A stretch of DNA of 64,000 nt from Bradyrhizobium sp. 1(2017). Its GTDB lineage: Bacteria; Pseudomonadota; Alphaproteobacteria; Rhizobiales; Xanthobacteraceae. The position numbers were made by a program, and so were the translations under genes. The notes beneath the pieces were generated by a model, which was not told the origin of the DNA, did no database searches, and saw nothing but the letters and a program-made list of their open reading frames with translations. Below are positions 26,850 to 35,210 of this stretch, in pieces; the stretch's first letter is position 1, and every line of letters begins with the position of its first letter. The stretch spans positions 2,624,001 through 2,688,000 of the forward strand of contig NZ_CP050022.2 of assembly GCF_011602485.2 (NCBI RefSeq). The letters run 5' to 3'.

Positions 26850-27227
26850 ATGCAGGACGAACCCACCCCGATCGAGCTGACCAAATCGGTCGCCGATTTT
26901 CTCCGCAACGACATCACGCCGCTGATCTCCGGCCACCAGGCCTTCAAGCTCCGCGTCGCCATCAACATCCTCGACCTTGTGACGCGGCAGCTGACGCAGG
27001 AGGAGGGGAGTGATGCCGCGGAAGTAGAGCGGCTGCGCGCGCTGCTCGGCACGGACGGCTCGGTGACAGAGCTCAACCGCGCCCTTGCCGATCGCATCGC
27101 CCAAGGCGAGATCGACCTTGCGACGCCGGGCCTCGCCGAGCATCTCTGGGCGACCACGATGGACAAGCTCGCGGTCGATCAGCCGAACTATGCGTCGTAC
27201 AAGCGCGAGCTGAGGCGGGAAGGGTAG
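26850..27227 (+). CDS. DUF6285 protein (candidate LvaB-like kinase partner)
   Basis: Small, mostly helical 125-residue protein of the DUF6285 type. It opens PIELTKSVADFLRNDITPLI, has AFKLRVAINILDLVTRQL, and ends with the conserved LWATTMDKLAVDQPNYASY. No catalytic motif, signal peptide or membrane segment is visible. It lies 3 bases behind the APH kinase, the constant position of this family beside such kinases. In levulinate catabolism a small protein (LvaB) is needed together with the kinase. I propose the same partner role, but family identity between LvaB and DUF6285 should be confirmed by profile search. Confidence 0.85.
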   Translation: MQDEPTPIELTKSVADFLRNDITPLISGHQAFKLRVAINILDLVTRQLTQEEGSDAAEVERLRALLGTDGSVTELNRALADRIAQGEIDLATPGLAEHLWATTMDKLAVDQPNYASYKRELRREG

Positions 27228-27242
27228 ACGGCGCTCCATCCA

Positions 27243-27327
27243 CCGTCATTGCGAGCGCAGCGAAGCAATCCAGAATCCGTCCACGGCGGCAGTCTGGATT
27301 GCTTCGTCGCAAGGGCTCCTCGCAATT
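27243..27327. repeat. Intergenic palindromic element, family R1
   Basis: CGTCATTGCGAGCGCAGCG AAGCAATCCAGAATC on the left, and GTCTGGATTGCTTCGTCGC followed by AAGGGCTCCTCGCAAT on the right. It fills the gap between convergent genes. Confidence 0.8.
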
Positions 27328-27335
27328 GAGACCTT

Positions 27336-28115
27336 CTACTTCCCCACCCATTTCGGCGGCCGCTTCTCCGAAAACGCCTTCGGGCCCTCGATATAGTCCT
27401 GCGAGGCCACCATTGCCTTCACCGCCGGGTACTCTCGCTGCTCCTCGATCGCCTGTTCCAGCGACACGCCAAGCCCCTTCTGGATCGCCTGCTTCGAGGC
27501 CCGGATCGACATCGGCGAGTTCTTGGTGATCATCTCCGCCCAGCGCAGTGCGGCCGACAGCGCCTCGCCCTGCGGTACCACCTCGTTGACGAAACCAAGC
27601 TCGAGGCCTTCCTTGGCGCTGACATGCCGCGCGGTGAGGATCATGCCCATGGCGCGCTTGAGGCCGATCTGCCGGGGCAGCCGGTGCAGGCCGCCGGCGA
27701 GTGCGGCCAGCCCGACGCGCGGCTCGGGCAGGGCGAAGGTCGCGTTCTCCGAGGCGATGATGAGGTCGCAGGCCAGCGCGATCTCGAAGCCGCCGCCCAT
27801 CGCGACGCCGTTCACGGCGGCAATGATCGGCTTGTCGCAGTCGAAGCGCGAAGTCAGGCCGGCAAAGCCGCCCTTGTCCCAGCCGCGCTTGCCGCCTGCT
27901 GCCTGCCACTTCAGATCGTTGCCGGCGCAGAACGCCTTGTCGCCGCTGCCGGTGACGATCGCGATCCACTGCTCGGGATCGGCGGAGAAATCGTCGAACA
28001 CCTTTTGCAGCTCGAAATGCGCGTCGGTATGCAGCGCGTTGTAGACCTCGGGCCGCGACAACGTCACGATCGTGATCGGTCCCTTGCGTTCCACCTTCGA
28101 AAATTTCAGCTCCAT
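27336..28115 (-). CDS. Enoyl-CoA hydratase/isomerase family protein
   Basis: 259-residue crotonase. Oxyanion-hole motifs are DKAFCAGNDLKW (about 58-69) and NGVAMGGGFEIALACDL (about 101-117), and the active-site helix is FALPEPRVGLAALAGGLHRL, with the first catalytic Glu position occupied (PEP). The C terminus EKRPPKWVGK is typical. I chose the ATG at 28115 because GGGAG lies 6 bases upstream and homology starts there; the frame stays open to 28220. It is a minus-strand single gene between two plus-strand operons. Confidence 0.9.
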   Translation of the reverse strand: MELKFSKVERKGPITIVTLSRPEVYNALHTDAHFELQKVFDDFSADPEQWIAIVTGSGDKAFCAGNDLKWQAAGGKRGWDKGGFAGLTSRFDCDKPIIAAVNGVAMGGGFEIALACDLIIASENATFALPEPRVGLAALAGGLHRLPRQIGLKRAMGMILTARHVSAKEGLELGFVNEVVPQGEALSAALRWAEMITKNSPMSIRASKQAIQKGLGVSLEQAIEEQREYPAVKAMVASQDYIEGPKAFSEKRPPKWVGK

Positions 28116-28231
28116 CACGCGCTCCCGCATTTTCTCGTCGAGGAATATTGACGGCATAGTAGCGCGCGTGCGCGGTTCAACACCATCGAATTGCGCGGAC
28201 GCGCCTTGCGCGTTCGGCACGCCCGCCTCGC

Positions 28232-28260
28232 TTGACTTGAGTGAGCTCTTCTCCGCTTAA
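28232..28260 (+). promoter_or_regulatory. Possible sigma-70-type promoter for the acyl-CoA dehydrogenase
   Basis: TTGACT, a 17-base spacer and GCTTAA, about 68 bases before the start of the downstream dehydrogenase. The -35 box is good and the -10 box is poor, so this is a weak call. Confidence 0.3.
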
Positions 28261-28327
28261 TCATGCGAAGCAAGAATGCGCCTAGCGCCTTAACGCAAAA
28301 CGACAAAATCACTCCGGGAGAGACCCC

Positions 28328-29602
28328 TTGGATTTCTCATTGCCTGCCGATCTCGTCGCCTATCTCGCAGAGCTCGATCGTTTCATCGCGCGCGAGATCA
28401 AGCCGCTCGAAGAGGCCGACGACAACATCCGCTTCTTCGATCATCGCCGCGAATGGGCGCGCACCGATTTCGAGAATGGCGGCCTGCCGCGCCATGAATG
28501 GGAAGCGCTGCTTCGCAAGGCGAAGGATCTCGCCGATGCCGCGGGCCATCTCCGCTTTCCGGTCCCGAGGCAATATGGCGGCAAGGACGGCTCCAATCTC
28601 TGGATGGCGGTGATCCGCGAGCATTTTGCCGCCAAGGGCCTGGGCCTGCACAACGACCTCCAGAACGAGCATTCCATCGTCGGTAATTTTCCCGTCGTCA
28701 CCATGCTCGACCGCTACGGCCGCGACGACCAGAAGGCGATGATCGATGGCTCGATCAAGGGCAAGTACCGTATCACCTTCGGCCTGACCGAGCCGCATCA
28801 CGGCTCGGACGCAACTCACATGGAGACGCGCGCGGTGCCGGCCACCCGCGACAACGTCAAGGGCTGGATCATCAACGGCGAGAAGATGTGGACGACCGGC
28901 ATGCACGTCGCCACGCATTGCGCGCTGTTCGCGCGCACCAGCGGCAATGACGGCGATGCCCGCGGCATCACCTGCTTCCTGGTTCCGGCCAAGAGCCACG
29001 GCGTCAAGGTCGAAGAGTACATGTGGACCTTCAACATGCCGACCGATCACCCCCGCGTGAGCTTCACCGACGTGTTCGTGCCAGAGGATGCGCTGTTCGG
29101 CGAGGTCGGCCGCGGCCTGTCGCTGGCGCAATGCTTCGTGCATCAGAACCGCATCCGCCAAGCCGCGAGCTCGCTCGGCGCGGCCGTCTACTGCATCAAC
29201 GAGAGCGTCAAATACGCGCGCGAGCGAAAGCCGTTCGGCAGGGCGCTGGCCGAGAACCAGGCGATCCAGTTCCCGCTCGTGGAGCTCGCCACCCAAGCCG
29301 AGATGCTGCGTCTCCTGATCCGCAAGACCGCCTGGGAGATGGACCAGCTCACCGAGGAGCAGATCGAGCGCACGCTCTCCGATCGCGTCTCCATGTGCAA
29401 CTACTGGGCAAACCGCCTGTGCTGCGAATCCGCCGATCGCGCGATGCAGGTCCATGGCGGCATGGGCTACTCACGCCACAAGCCATTCGAGCACATCTAC
29501 CGCCACCACCGCCGTTACCGGATTACGGAAGGCAGCGAGGAGATCCAGATGCGCAAGGTGGCGGGGTTCCTGTTCGGCTACATGGGGCCGGGGAAGCATT
29601 AG
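28328..29602 (+). CDS. Acyl-CoA dehydrogenase
   Basis: 424-residue FAD-dependent acyl-CoA dehydrogenase. Motifs: FGLTEPHHGSDATHMETRA (substrate/FAD loop), GWIINGEKMWTTG, ARERKPFGRALAENQAIQ, MQVHGGMGYSRHKPFEHIYR, and the C-terminal RRYRITEGSEEIQMRKVAG with Glu at the usual catalytic-base region. It begins at a TTG preceded by GGGAGA at proper spacing; no ATG fits as well. It is distinct from the dehydrogenase at 22000, lacking the ADGPDEVH motif. It likely introduces a double bond into an acyl-CoA within this region's pathway. Confidence 0.92.
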   Translation: MDFSLPADLVAYLAELDRFIAREIKPLEEADDNIRFFDHRREWARTDFENGGLPRHEWEALLRKAKDLADAAGHLRFPVPRQYGGKDGSNLWMAVIREHFAAKGLGLHNDLQNEHSIVGNFPVVTMLDRYGRDDQKAMIDGSIKGKYRITFGLTEPHHGSDATHMETRAVPATRDNVKGWIINGEKMWTTGMHVATHCALFARTSGNDGDARGITCFLVPAKSHGVKVEEYMWTFNMPTDHPRVSFTDVFVPEDALFGEVGRGLSLAQCFVHQNRIRQAASSLGAAVYCINESVKYARERKPFGRALAENQAIQFPLVELATQAEMLRLLIRKTAWEMDQLTEEQIERTLSDRVSMCNYWANRLCCESADRAMQVHGGMGYSRHKPFEHIYRHHRRYRITEGSEEIQMRKVAGFLFGYMGPGKH

Positions 29603-29624
29603 CTTCCTGCGGCGCTCTCTGTCC

Positions 29625-29749
29625 GCGTCGTCCCGGCGAAGGCCGGGACCCATAACCCCAGGGAGAAGTCGTTGAGCGCGATGACAGCTCCGAATCTTCG
29701 CCAAACTACACTCGGTGGGTATGGGTCCCGGCCTTCGCCGGGACGACGG
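29625..29749. repeat. Intergenic palindromic element, family R5
   Basis: Outer arms GTCGTCCCGGCGAAGGCCGG and CCGGCCTTCGCCGGGACGAC, extended by GACCCATAACC / GGGTATGGGTC. The inner block contains CGAATCTTCGCCAAAC. It fills a convergent gap. Confidence 0.85.
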
Positions 29750-29767
29750 TGTGGAGAGAGCCAGGGG

Positions 29768-31345
29768 CTAATTCACACGTCGATCCTTCCCCGCCCAATA
29801 CGGCTCGCGCAATTGCCGCCGCAAGATCTTGCCTGACGGATTTCTCGGCAGCGCCGGCAAGAACTCCACGCTCTTCGGCGTCTTGTAGCCGGCGATGCGC
29901 TCGCGGGTGAAGTTGATGATGTCGCTGGCGGTCGCTTCCTTGCCCGGCTTCATGACCACGACGGCCTTCACCGCCTCGCCCCATTTGTCGTCGGGCACGC
30001 CGATCACGGCGGCTTCCGCGACATCGGGATGATCGCACAGCGCGCTCTCGACCTCGGCGGGATAGATGTTCTCGCCGCCGGAGATGATCATGTCCTTGAT
30101 GCGGTCGTGGATGTAGAGGTAGCCGTCCTCGTCCATGTAGCCCGCATCGCCGGTGCGCAGCCAGCCGTCGCCGCGCAGCGTCGCGGCAGTCGCCTCGGGC
30201 AGGTTCCAGTAGCCCGCCATGTTGGAGCCCGACCGCGTCGCGATCTCGCCGACTTCACGCGGCGGCAGCGGCTTGCCCTCGACGTCCAGGATCGCAATCT
30301 CGACGCCGGGCAGCGCCTTGCCGGCCGAGCGCATCCGCTCCAACCCCTCGACATGGTCTTCCGGCGGCAGCGCGACGATGGTGCCGGTCGTCTCGGTCAT
30401 GCCGTACATCTGCACGAAGCCGCATTTGAAGATTTCGATGCACTCCTTCAGCAGCGCCGCCGGAATAGGCGAGGCGCCGTACAGCATGTATTTGAGCCGC
30501 GAGAAATCCACCGTCTTCGCGCGCGGCTGCCGCACCACGAACTGCATTGCCGCCGGCACCATGAACAGCTTTGTGATGCCCGACTGCTCGAAGAAGTCGA
30601 GCACCCTGGTCGGATCGAACTCGCGCGCGATGACGCCGCGGGCGCCGTGATAGAGCCCCATCACGCCCCAGCCGGAGCCGCCGATGTGGAAGATCGGCAT
30701 CGCGACCAGCGAGACGTCGTCGGTCGACCACCGGTTCCATTCCGGCTTGTCCTCGGCATTGCCCGTTTGCACCAGGTTGAGGAAGTTCGCGTGGCTCAGC
30801 ATCGCGCCCTTCGGCTTGCCTGTCGTGCCCGACGTGTAGAGCTGGATCGCGATGTCCCTGCTGTCGATCGGCACTCTGGGATCATCACCGCTTTGCGCCT
30901 CGCGCCACGCGGTAAAGTCTTGCCATTCCGGCGCACCGCCCTCGGTGGTGATGATTGTGCGCACGCCGGGTAGCTTGTCCTTGATCTGGTGGACGAGCGT
31001 CATGAACTCCGGCCCGACGAACAGCACCGGCGCCTTGCAATCTTCGACGATGAAGGCGACCTCGGGCCCCGCGAGCCGCCAGTTTACGGGCGCCATCACC
31101 ACGCCGGCCTTCATCGCGCCCATCAGCAGCTCGAAATAGAGATCGCTGTTCTTGCCGAGATAGGCGATGCGGTCGCCCTTGTTCACGCCCATCGCGATCA
31201 GCGCATTGGCGACCTTGTTCGTCTTGACGTCGAATTCGGCAAAGCTGGTGAGGCGCCCCTCGAACTCGTAGGCAACGGCATGACCGCGGCTCGTCGCGCG
31301 TTCGCGCACCATGTCGGCGAGATTCGCCAGTGGCTGTGTGGACAT
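29768..31345 (-). CDS. Fatty/organic acid CoA ligase (AMP-forming)
   Basis: 525-residue adenylate-forming acyl-CoA synthetase. P-loop LYTSGTTGKPKGAM is at about 169-182, MYGMTETTGTIV is the A5 motif, TGDAGYMDEDGYLYIHDR is A7, and the C-terminal catalytic Lys lies in NPSGKILRRQLREPYW. It activates a free acid with ATP and CoA, and could initiate this region's pathway (an LvaE-like role is possible). The substrate cannot be deduced. It has its own divergent neighbours and R5 repeats on both sides. Confidence 0.92.
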   Translation of the reverse strand: MSTQPLANLADMVRERATSRGHAVAYEFEGRLTSFAEFDVKTNKVANALIAMGVNKGDRIAYLGKNSDLYFELLMGAMKAGVVMAPVNWRLAGPEVAFIVEDCKAPVLFVGPEFMTLVHQIKDKLPGVRTIITTEGGAPEWQDFTAWREAQSGDDPRVPIDSRDIAIQLYTSGTTGKPKGAMLSHANFLNLVQTGNAEDKPEWNRWSTDDVSLVAMPIFHIGGSGWGVMGLYHGARGVIAREFDPTRVLDFFEQSGITKLFMVPAAMQFVVRQPRAKTVDFSRLKYMLYGASPIPAALLKECIEIFKCGFVQMYGMTETTGTIVALPPEDHVEGLERMRSAGKALPGVEIAILDVEGKPLPPREVGEIATRSGSNMAGYWNLPEATAATLRGDGWLRTGDAGYMDEDGYLYIHDRIKDMIISGGENIYPAEVESALCDHPDVAEAAVIGVPDDKWGEAVKAVVVMKPGKEATASDIINFTRERIAGYKTPKSVEFLPALPRNPSGKILRRQLREPYWAGKDRRVN

Positions 31346-31422
31346 GTTTCTCCCGTGGGTGTTTTTTTATGCCGTGGAGTGTGGCGTCATCCGCGGGTGA
31401 AGACAAGATGGGGGAGCCCCGC

Positions 31423-31567
31423 TGTCGTCCCGGACAAGCGCAGCGAAGCGGAGCGCAGATCCGGGACCCATAACCACTAAACGCAATTTGGCGAAGACTA
31501 GTCATGACCAGTCTTCGCCAAACAGGGCTCGGTGGTAATGGGTCCTGGCTTTCGCCAGGACGACGGC
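31423..31567. repeat. Intergenic palindromic element, family R5 (with strong inner hairpin)
   Basis: Outer arms GTCGTCCCGG / CCAGGACGAC with ACCCATAACC / TAATGGGTCC, and a near-perfect inner hairpin TTTGGCGAAGACTAGTC / GACCAGTCTTCGCCAAA. Lies upstream of the ligase gene on its far side and beside the SDR stop. Confidence 0.85.
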
Positions 31568-31613
31568 TGAGTGTGGAGCGACGTCTTCGCACCTCTCACA
31601 GCGGAGAGCAGTG

Positions 31614-32486
31614 TTACCCCCGCTTCGCGCGGTCCTTCTCGTTCTGCGCCATGATGCTTTCGCGCGCGGCTTGCCAGTCGCCGTCGCTCCAGTCGCGGAG
31701 CTGGTAGAAATTGCCGCCCATCGCCAATGCCTGCGCGCCGTCCATGGCGATGGTCTCGCCATTGATCCAGTCGCAGCCGCCGGAGATCAGGAACGTCGCG
31801 ACGTTCTGCAATTCCTCCATCGTGCCGACGCGGCCCATCGGGTTCATCGCCTTGGTGCGCGCGCCGGCCTCGTCACCGGGCTTGATGCGCTTGCTCATAC
31901 CCTCGGTCGGGATCTCGCCCGGGGCGATGGTGTTGAGGCGGATGCCGTGCCGGCCCCATTCGGTGGCAAGCGACATCGTCATGGCGTGGATCGCCGACTT
32001 GCTCATTGCCGACGGCACCACGTAAGGCGAGCCGTTGCGCACCCAAGTCGTGGTGATCGAGACGACGTTGCCGGGCTGCTTCAAGGCGATCCAGCGCTTG
32101 CCGACCGCATGTGTCACGTAGAACGTGCCGTGCATGACGATGTTGGCAACCGCATCGAAGCCGCGCGGCGAGAGCTCCTCGGTGCGCGAGATGAAATTGC
32201 CGGCCGCATTGTTGATGAGGTCGGTGAGGGGACCATCGCGGAAGATGGTCTCGATCATCTCCTCGACCGCGAGCGCGTTGCGGATGTCGACACCGTGACT
32301 GGTGACCCGGCCGCCATACTCGGCCATCAGCTCGGTCGCGGTCTCGTCGCAGACGATCTTGCGCCGGCCGCAGATATGCAGCTCGGCGCCGAGCTGGAGG
32401 AAGCGCGCCGCCATCGACTTGCCGAGCCCAGTACCGCCGCCGGTCACGAGAATGCGCCGTCCGGCCAGAAGATTTTCCTTGAACAT
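31614..32486 (-). CDS. SDR family oxidoreductase, 2,4-dienoyl-CoA reductase-like
   Basis: 290-residue short-chain dehydrogenase. TGGGTGLGKSMA cofactor loop is at about 15-26 and NNAAGNFISRTEELSP at about 91-106. At the usual YxxxK site it reads VVPSAMSKSAIHAMT, that is Ser where classical SDRs have Tyr. The same SxxxK arrangement occurs in 2,4-dienoyl-CoA reductases (VVPSASAK type), so this is a subfamily mark rather than a defect. Predicted role: NADPH-dependent reduction of unsaturated acyl-CoA during beta-oxidation. It is divergent from the crotonase at 32592. Confidence 0.87.
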   Translation of the reverse strand: MFKENLLAGRRILVTGGGTGLGKSMAARFLQLGAELHICGRRKIVCDETATELMAEYGGRVTSHGVDIRNALAVEEMIETIFRDGPLTDLINNAAGNFISRTEELSPRGFDAVANIVMHGTFYVTHAVGKRWIALKQPGNVVSITTTWVRNGSPYVVPSAMSKSAIHAMTMSLATEWGRHGIRLNTIAPGEIPTEGMSKRIKPGDEAGARTKAMNPMGRVGTMEELQNVATFLISGGCDWINGETIAMDGAQALAMGGNFYQLRDWSDGDWQAARESIMAQNEKDRAKRG

Positions 32487-32511
32487 GGCTGTTTCTCCCG
32501 TACGGATTGTC

Positions 32512-32531
32512 AGTTAATTGGTCGATTGACT
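32512..32531. promoter_or_regulatory. Imperfect palindrome between divergent SDR and crotonase genes
   Basis: AGTTAATTGGTCGATTGACT has 14 of 20 positions symmetric and sits midway between divergent starts (25 bases from the SDR start, 60 from the crotonase start). Size and place suit a TetR-type operator. No regulator gene is nearby. Confidence 0.35.
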
Positions 32532-32591
32532 AAATCTGGCCGCCAGCTTCCTGTAAAGCGGCACTGAACAAGAACAGGGGAGAATTGATCC

Positions 32592-33401
32592 ATGGAAGAG
32601 CGCGTCTCGATCTCGATCTCGGAAGGCGTTGCCGATGTGCGGCTGGTGCGCGCGGACAAGATGAACGCGCTGGATCAGGCCATGTTCGAGGCGCTTGTCG
32701 CCGCGACTGAGCGGCTTTCGAACGACAAGAGCGTGCGCGCCGTGGTCCTCTCCGGCGAGGGCCGCGCCTTCTGCGCTGGTCTCGACATGGGGCGTTTTGC
32801 CGCCATGAAAGAGAAGGGCGGTAACGGAATTCCGGGTGGCGAAAATCGTGACCTCACCAAGCGCACCCATGGCCAGGCGAACTTTCCGCAGCAGGCGGTA
32901 TGGGGCTGGCGCCAGCTTCCGGTTCCGGTAATCGCGGCCGTGCACGGCGTCGCCTTCGGCGGCGGCTTCCAGCTTTCGCTCGGTGCCGACATGCGGTTTC
33001 TCTCTGCCGACGCGCGGATGTCGGTGATGGAGATCAAATGGGGCCTCGTCCCTGACATGGCGGGCACGCCGATCCTGGCCTCGCTGGTGCGCGACGATAT
33101 CTTGCGCGATCTCACCTATACGGGGCGCATCTTCTCCGCGCAGGAGGCGATGACCTACGGCCTCGCAACGCGCATCTGCGACGACCCGCGCGCGAGCGCG
33201 CTGGAAGTCGCGCGCGAGATCGCGGGCAAGAGCCCCGATGCGATCCGCGCGGCCAAGCGTCTGCTCAACAATCTCTCGGTCGATCCGGGCCCCGCGCTGC
33301 TCGCGGAATCCGTTGAGCAGCAGAAGCTGATCGGCAGCCCGAACCAGACTGAAGCGGTGCGCTCGAACCTGGAGAAGCGCGCGGCGAAGTATGCGGACTA
33401 G
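32592..33401 (+). CDS. Crotonase / enoyl-CoA hydratase family protein
   Basis: 269-residue crotonase. Oxyanion-hole motifs GRAFCAGLDMGRF (about 57-69) and HGVAFGGGFQLSLGADMRF (about 118-136). The active-site helix is MSVMEIKWGLVPDMAGTPIL, carrying a Glu and an Asp in the pattern of dienoyl-CoA isomerase-like members. The start at 32592 has AGGGGAGA upstream. It is probably co-regulated with the divergent SDR and followed by an acyl-CoA ligase after an R2 repeat. Confidence 0.88.
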   Translation: MEERVSISISEGVADVRLVRADKMNALDQAMFEALVAATERLSNDKSVRAVVLSGEGRAFCAGLDMGRFAAMKEKGGNGIPGGENRDLTKRTHGQANFPQQAVWGWRQLPVPVIAAVHGVAFGGGFQLSLGADMRFLSADARMSVMEIKWGLVPDMAGTPILASLVRDDILRDLTYTGRIFSAQEAMTYGLATRICDDPRASALEVAREIAGKSPDAIRAAKRLLNNLSVDPGPALLAESVEQQKLIGSPNQTEAVRSNLEKRAAKYAD

Positions 33402-33406
33402 CGTTC

Positions 33407-33508
33407 CGTCATTCCGGGGCGCCGCGCAAGCGGCGAGCCCGGAATCCATAACCCCGGCTCGTGGTTATGGATTCCGGGCCTGCGCCTACGGCGCATCCCG
33501 GAATGACG
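33407..33508. repeat. Intergenic palindromic element, family R2
   Basis: CGTCATTCCGGGGCGCCGCG and GGCGCATCCCGGAATGACG as outer arms, with inner arms CGGAATCCATAACC / GGTTATGGATTCCG. This is the cleanest R2 copy. Confidence 0.85.
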
Positions 33509-33558
33509 AGTCTGGTTGTGACTAAAATTTCAACCCGACGAAAGATCGGAAAACAAAA

Positions 33559-35103
33559 ATGAGCGAGACATCCAACTTCCTCGGCATCGTCTCCGGCGAG
33601 CGCAGTCGGTCCCACGCCGACGTCGCATCCCGCGCCGACCGCATCGCCTCGGGCCTCGCCAGGATCGGCGTCAAGCCGGGTGATTGCGTCTGCATGCTGA
33701 TGCGCAACGACATCGCTTTCCTCGAAGCCGCCTACGCCGCGATGCGGCTGGGGGCCTATGGCGTGCCGATCAACTGGCACTTCAAGCCGGAGGAGATCAG
33801 CTACATCCTCGGCGATACCGGCACGTCCGTGCTGATCGGACATGCCGACATGCTGCATGCCCTGCGCGATGCGATTCCGAACGGCGTCACCGTCCTCAGC
33901 GTGCCGACGCCGCCGGAGATCCTGTCGAACTACAAGATCGATCCCGACCATCTGAAGACGCCGGACTTCGCGGTCGATTTCGAAGCCTGGCTGGCGCAGC
34001 ACCAGCCTTATGACGGCCCGGTCGTGCCGCAGCCGATGAACATGATCTACACCTCCGGCACGACGGGCCATCCCAAGGGCGTTCGGCGCAACGCGCCGAC
34101 GCCGGAGCAGCAGGCGGCCGGCGAGCGCATGCGCGCGATGATCTATGGGCTGAAGCCCGGTGCCCGCGCGCTGCTGCCGGGACCGCTCTATCATTCCGCG
34201 CCGAACTCGTTCGGCATCCGCGCCGGCAAGCTCGGCGGTGCGCTGGTTCTCATGCCACGCTTCGAGGCAGAAGAGTTTCTGGAGCTGATCGAGCGCTACA
34301 AGATCGACACCATCTTCATGGTGCCGACCATGTTCATCCGCCTGATGAAGCTGCCGGAAGAGGTCCGCAAGAAGTACGATGTTTCCTCGCTGCGCCACAT
34401 CATCCATGCGGCTGCGCCATGCCCGGCTGACGTCAAGCGCGCCATGATCGAATGGTGGGGGCCGGTGATCTACGAGTTCTACGGCTCGACCGAGTCCAGC
34501 GCCGTCACCTTCGCCACCTCCGAGGATGCGCTGAAGAAGCCCGGCACCGTCGGCAGGATCTCGCCCGGCGCCGAGCTGCGCTTCATTGGCGAGGACGGCC
34601 GCATGCTGGGCGTGGGCGAGATCGGCGAGATCTATTCCCGCATGGCGGAGCTGGCCGATTTCACCTACCACAACAAGCCGGAGAAGCGCGCCGAGATCGA
34701 TCGCAACGGTTTCATCACATCCGGCGATGTCGGCTACATCGACGAAGACGGCTACGTCTTCATCTGCGACCGCAAGCGCGACATGGTGATCTCGGGCGGC
34801 GTCAACATCTATCCTGCCGAGATCGAATCCGTGCTGCACGCGGTGCCCGGCGTGCATGATTGCGCGGTGTTCGGCATTCCCGATGCGGAGTTCGGCGAGG
34901 CGCTGATGGCGGTCGTAGAGCCGCAAGCCGGTGTCGCGCTCGATGCCACCGATGTCCGCGCGCAGCTAAAGACCTCGCTCGCCGACTACAAGGTGCCGAA
35001 GCACATCGAGATTCGCAGCGGCCTGCCGCGCGAGGACTCCGGAAAAATCTTCAAGCGCCGCCTGCGCGATCCCTATTGGGAGCAGGCGGGCCGGAAGATT
35101 TGA
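33559..35103 (+). CDS. Acyl-CoA synthetase (AMP-forming)
   Basis: 514-residue adenylate-forming ligase. P-loop IYTSGTTGHPKGVRR at about 164-178, A5 motif FYGSTESSAVTF, A7 TSGDVGYIDEDGYVFICDR, and the C-terminal Lys in REDSGKIFKRRLRDPYW. It is a second ligase in the region, sharing only family-level similarity with the one at 29768, which suggests a different acid or a different stage. It is followed by a crotonase with an R3 repeat between. Confidence 0.92.
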   Translation: MSETSNFLGIVSGERSRSHADVASRADRIASGLARIGVKPGDCVCMLMRNDIAFLEAAYAAMRLGAYGVPINWHFKPEEISYILGDTGTSVLIGHADMLHALRDAIPNGVTVLSVPTPPEILSNYKIDPDHLKTPDFAVDFEAWLAQHQPYDGPVVPQPMNMIYTSGTTGHPKGVRRNAPTPEQQAAGERMRAMIYGLKPGARALLPGPLYHSAPNSFGIRAGKLGGALVLMPRFEAEEFLELIERYKIDTIFMVPTMFIRLMKLPEEVRKKYDVSSLRHIIHAAAPCPADVKRAMIEWWGPVIYEFYGSTESSAVTFATSEDALKKPGTVGRISPGAELRFIGEDGRMLGVGEIGEIYSRMAELADFTYHNKPEKRAEIDRNGFITSGDVGYIDEDGYVFICDRKRDMVISGGVNIYPAEIESVLHAVPGVHDCAVFGIPDAEFGEALMAVVEPQAGVALDATDVRAQLKTSLADYKVPKHIEIRSGLPREDSGKIFKRRLRDPYWEQAGRKI

Positions 35104-35109
35104 GAATGC

Positions 35110-35185
35110 GTAGCCCGGGTGAGCGAAGCGACACCCGGGATATTGAGAGCTAGGACCCGGATGTCGCTTCGCTCATCCGGGCTAC
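35110..35185. repeat. Intergenic palindromic element, family R3
   Basis: GTAGCCCGGGTGAGCGAAGC on the left and GCTTCGCTCATCCGGGCTAC on the right. Located between two same-strand genes. Confidence 0.8.
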
Positions 35186-35210
35186 AAGAATCGGCAAGGG
35201 AGAGACTTCC

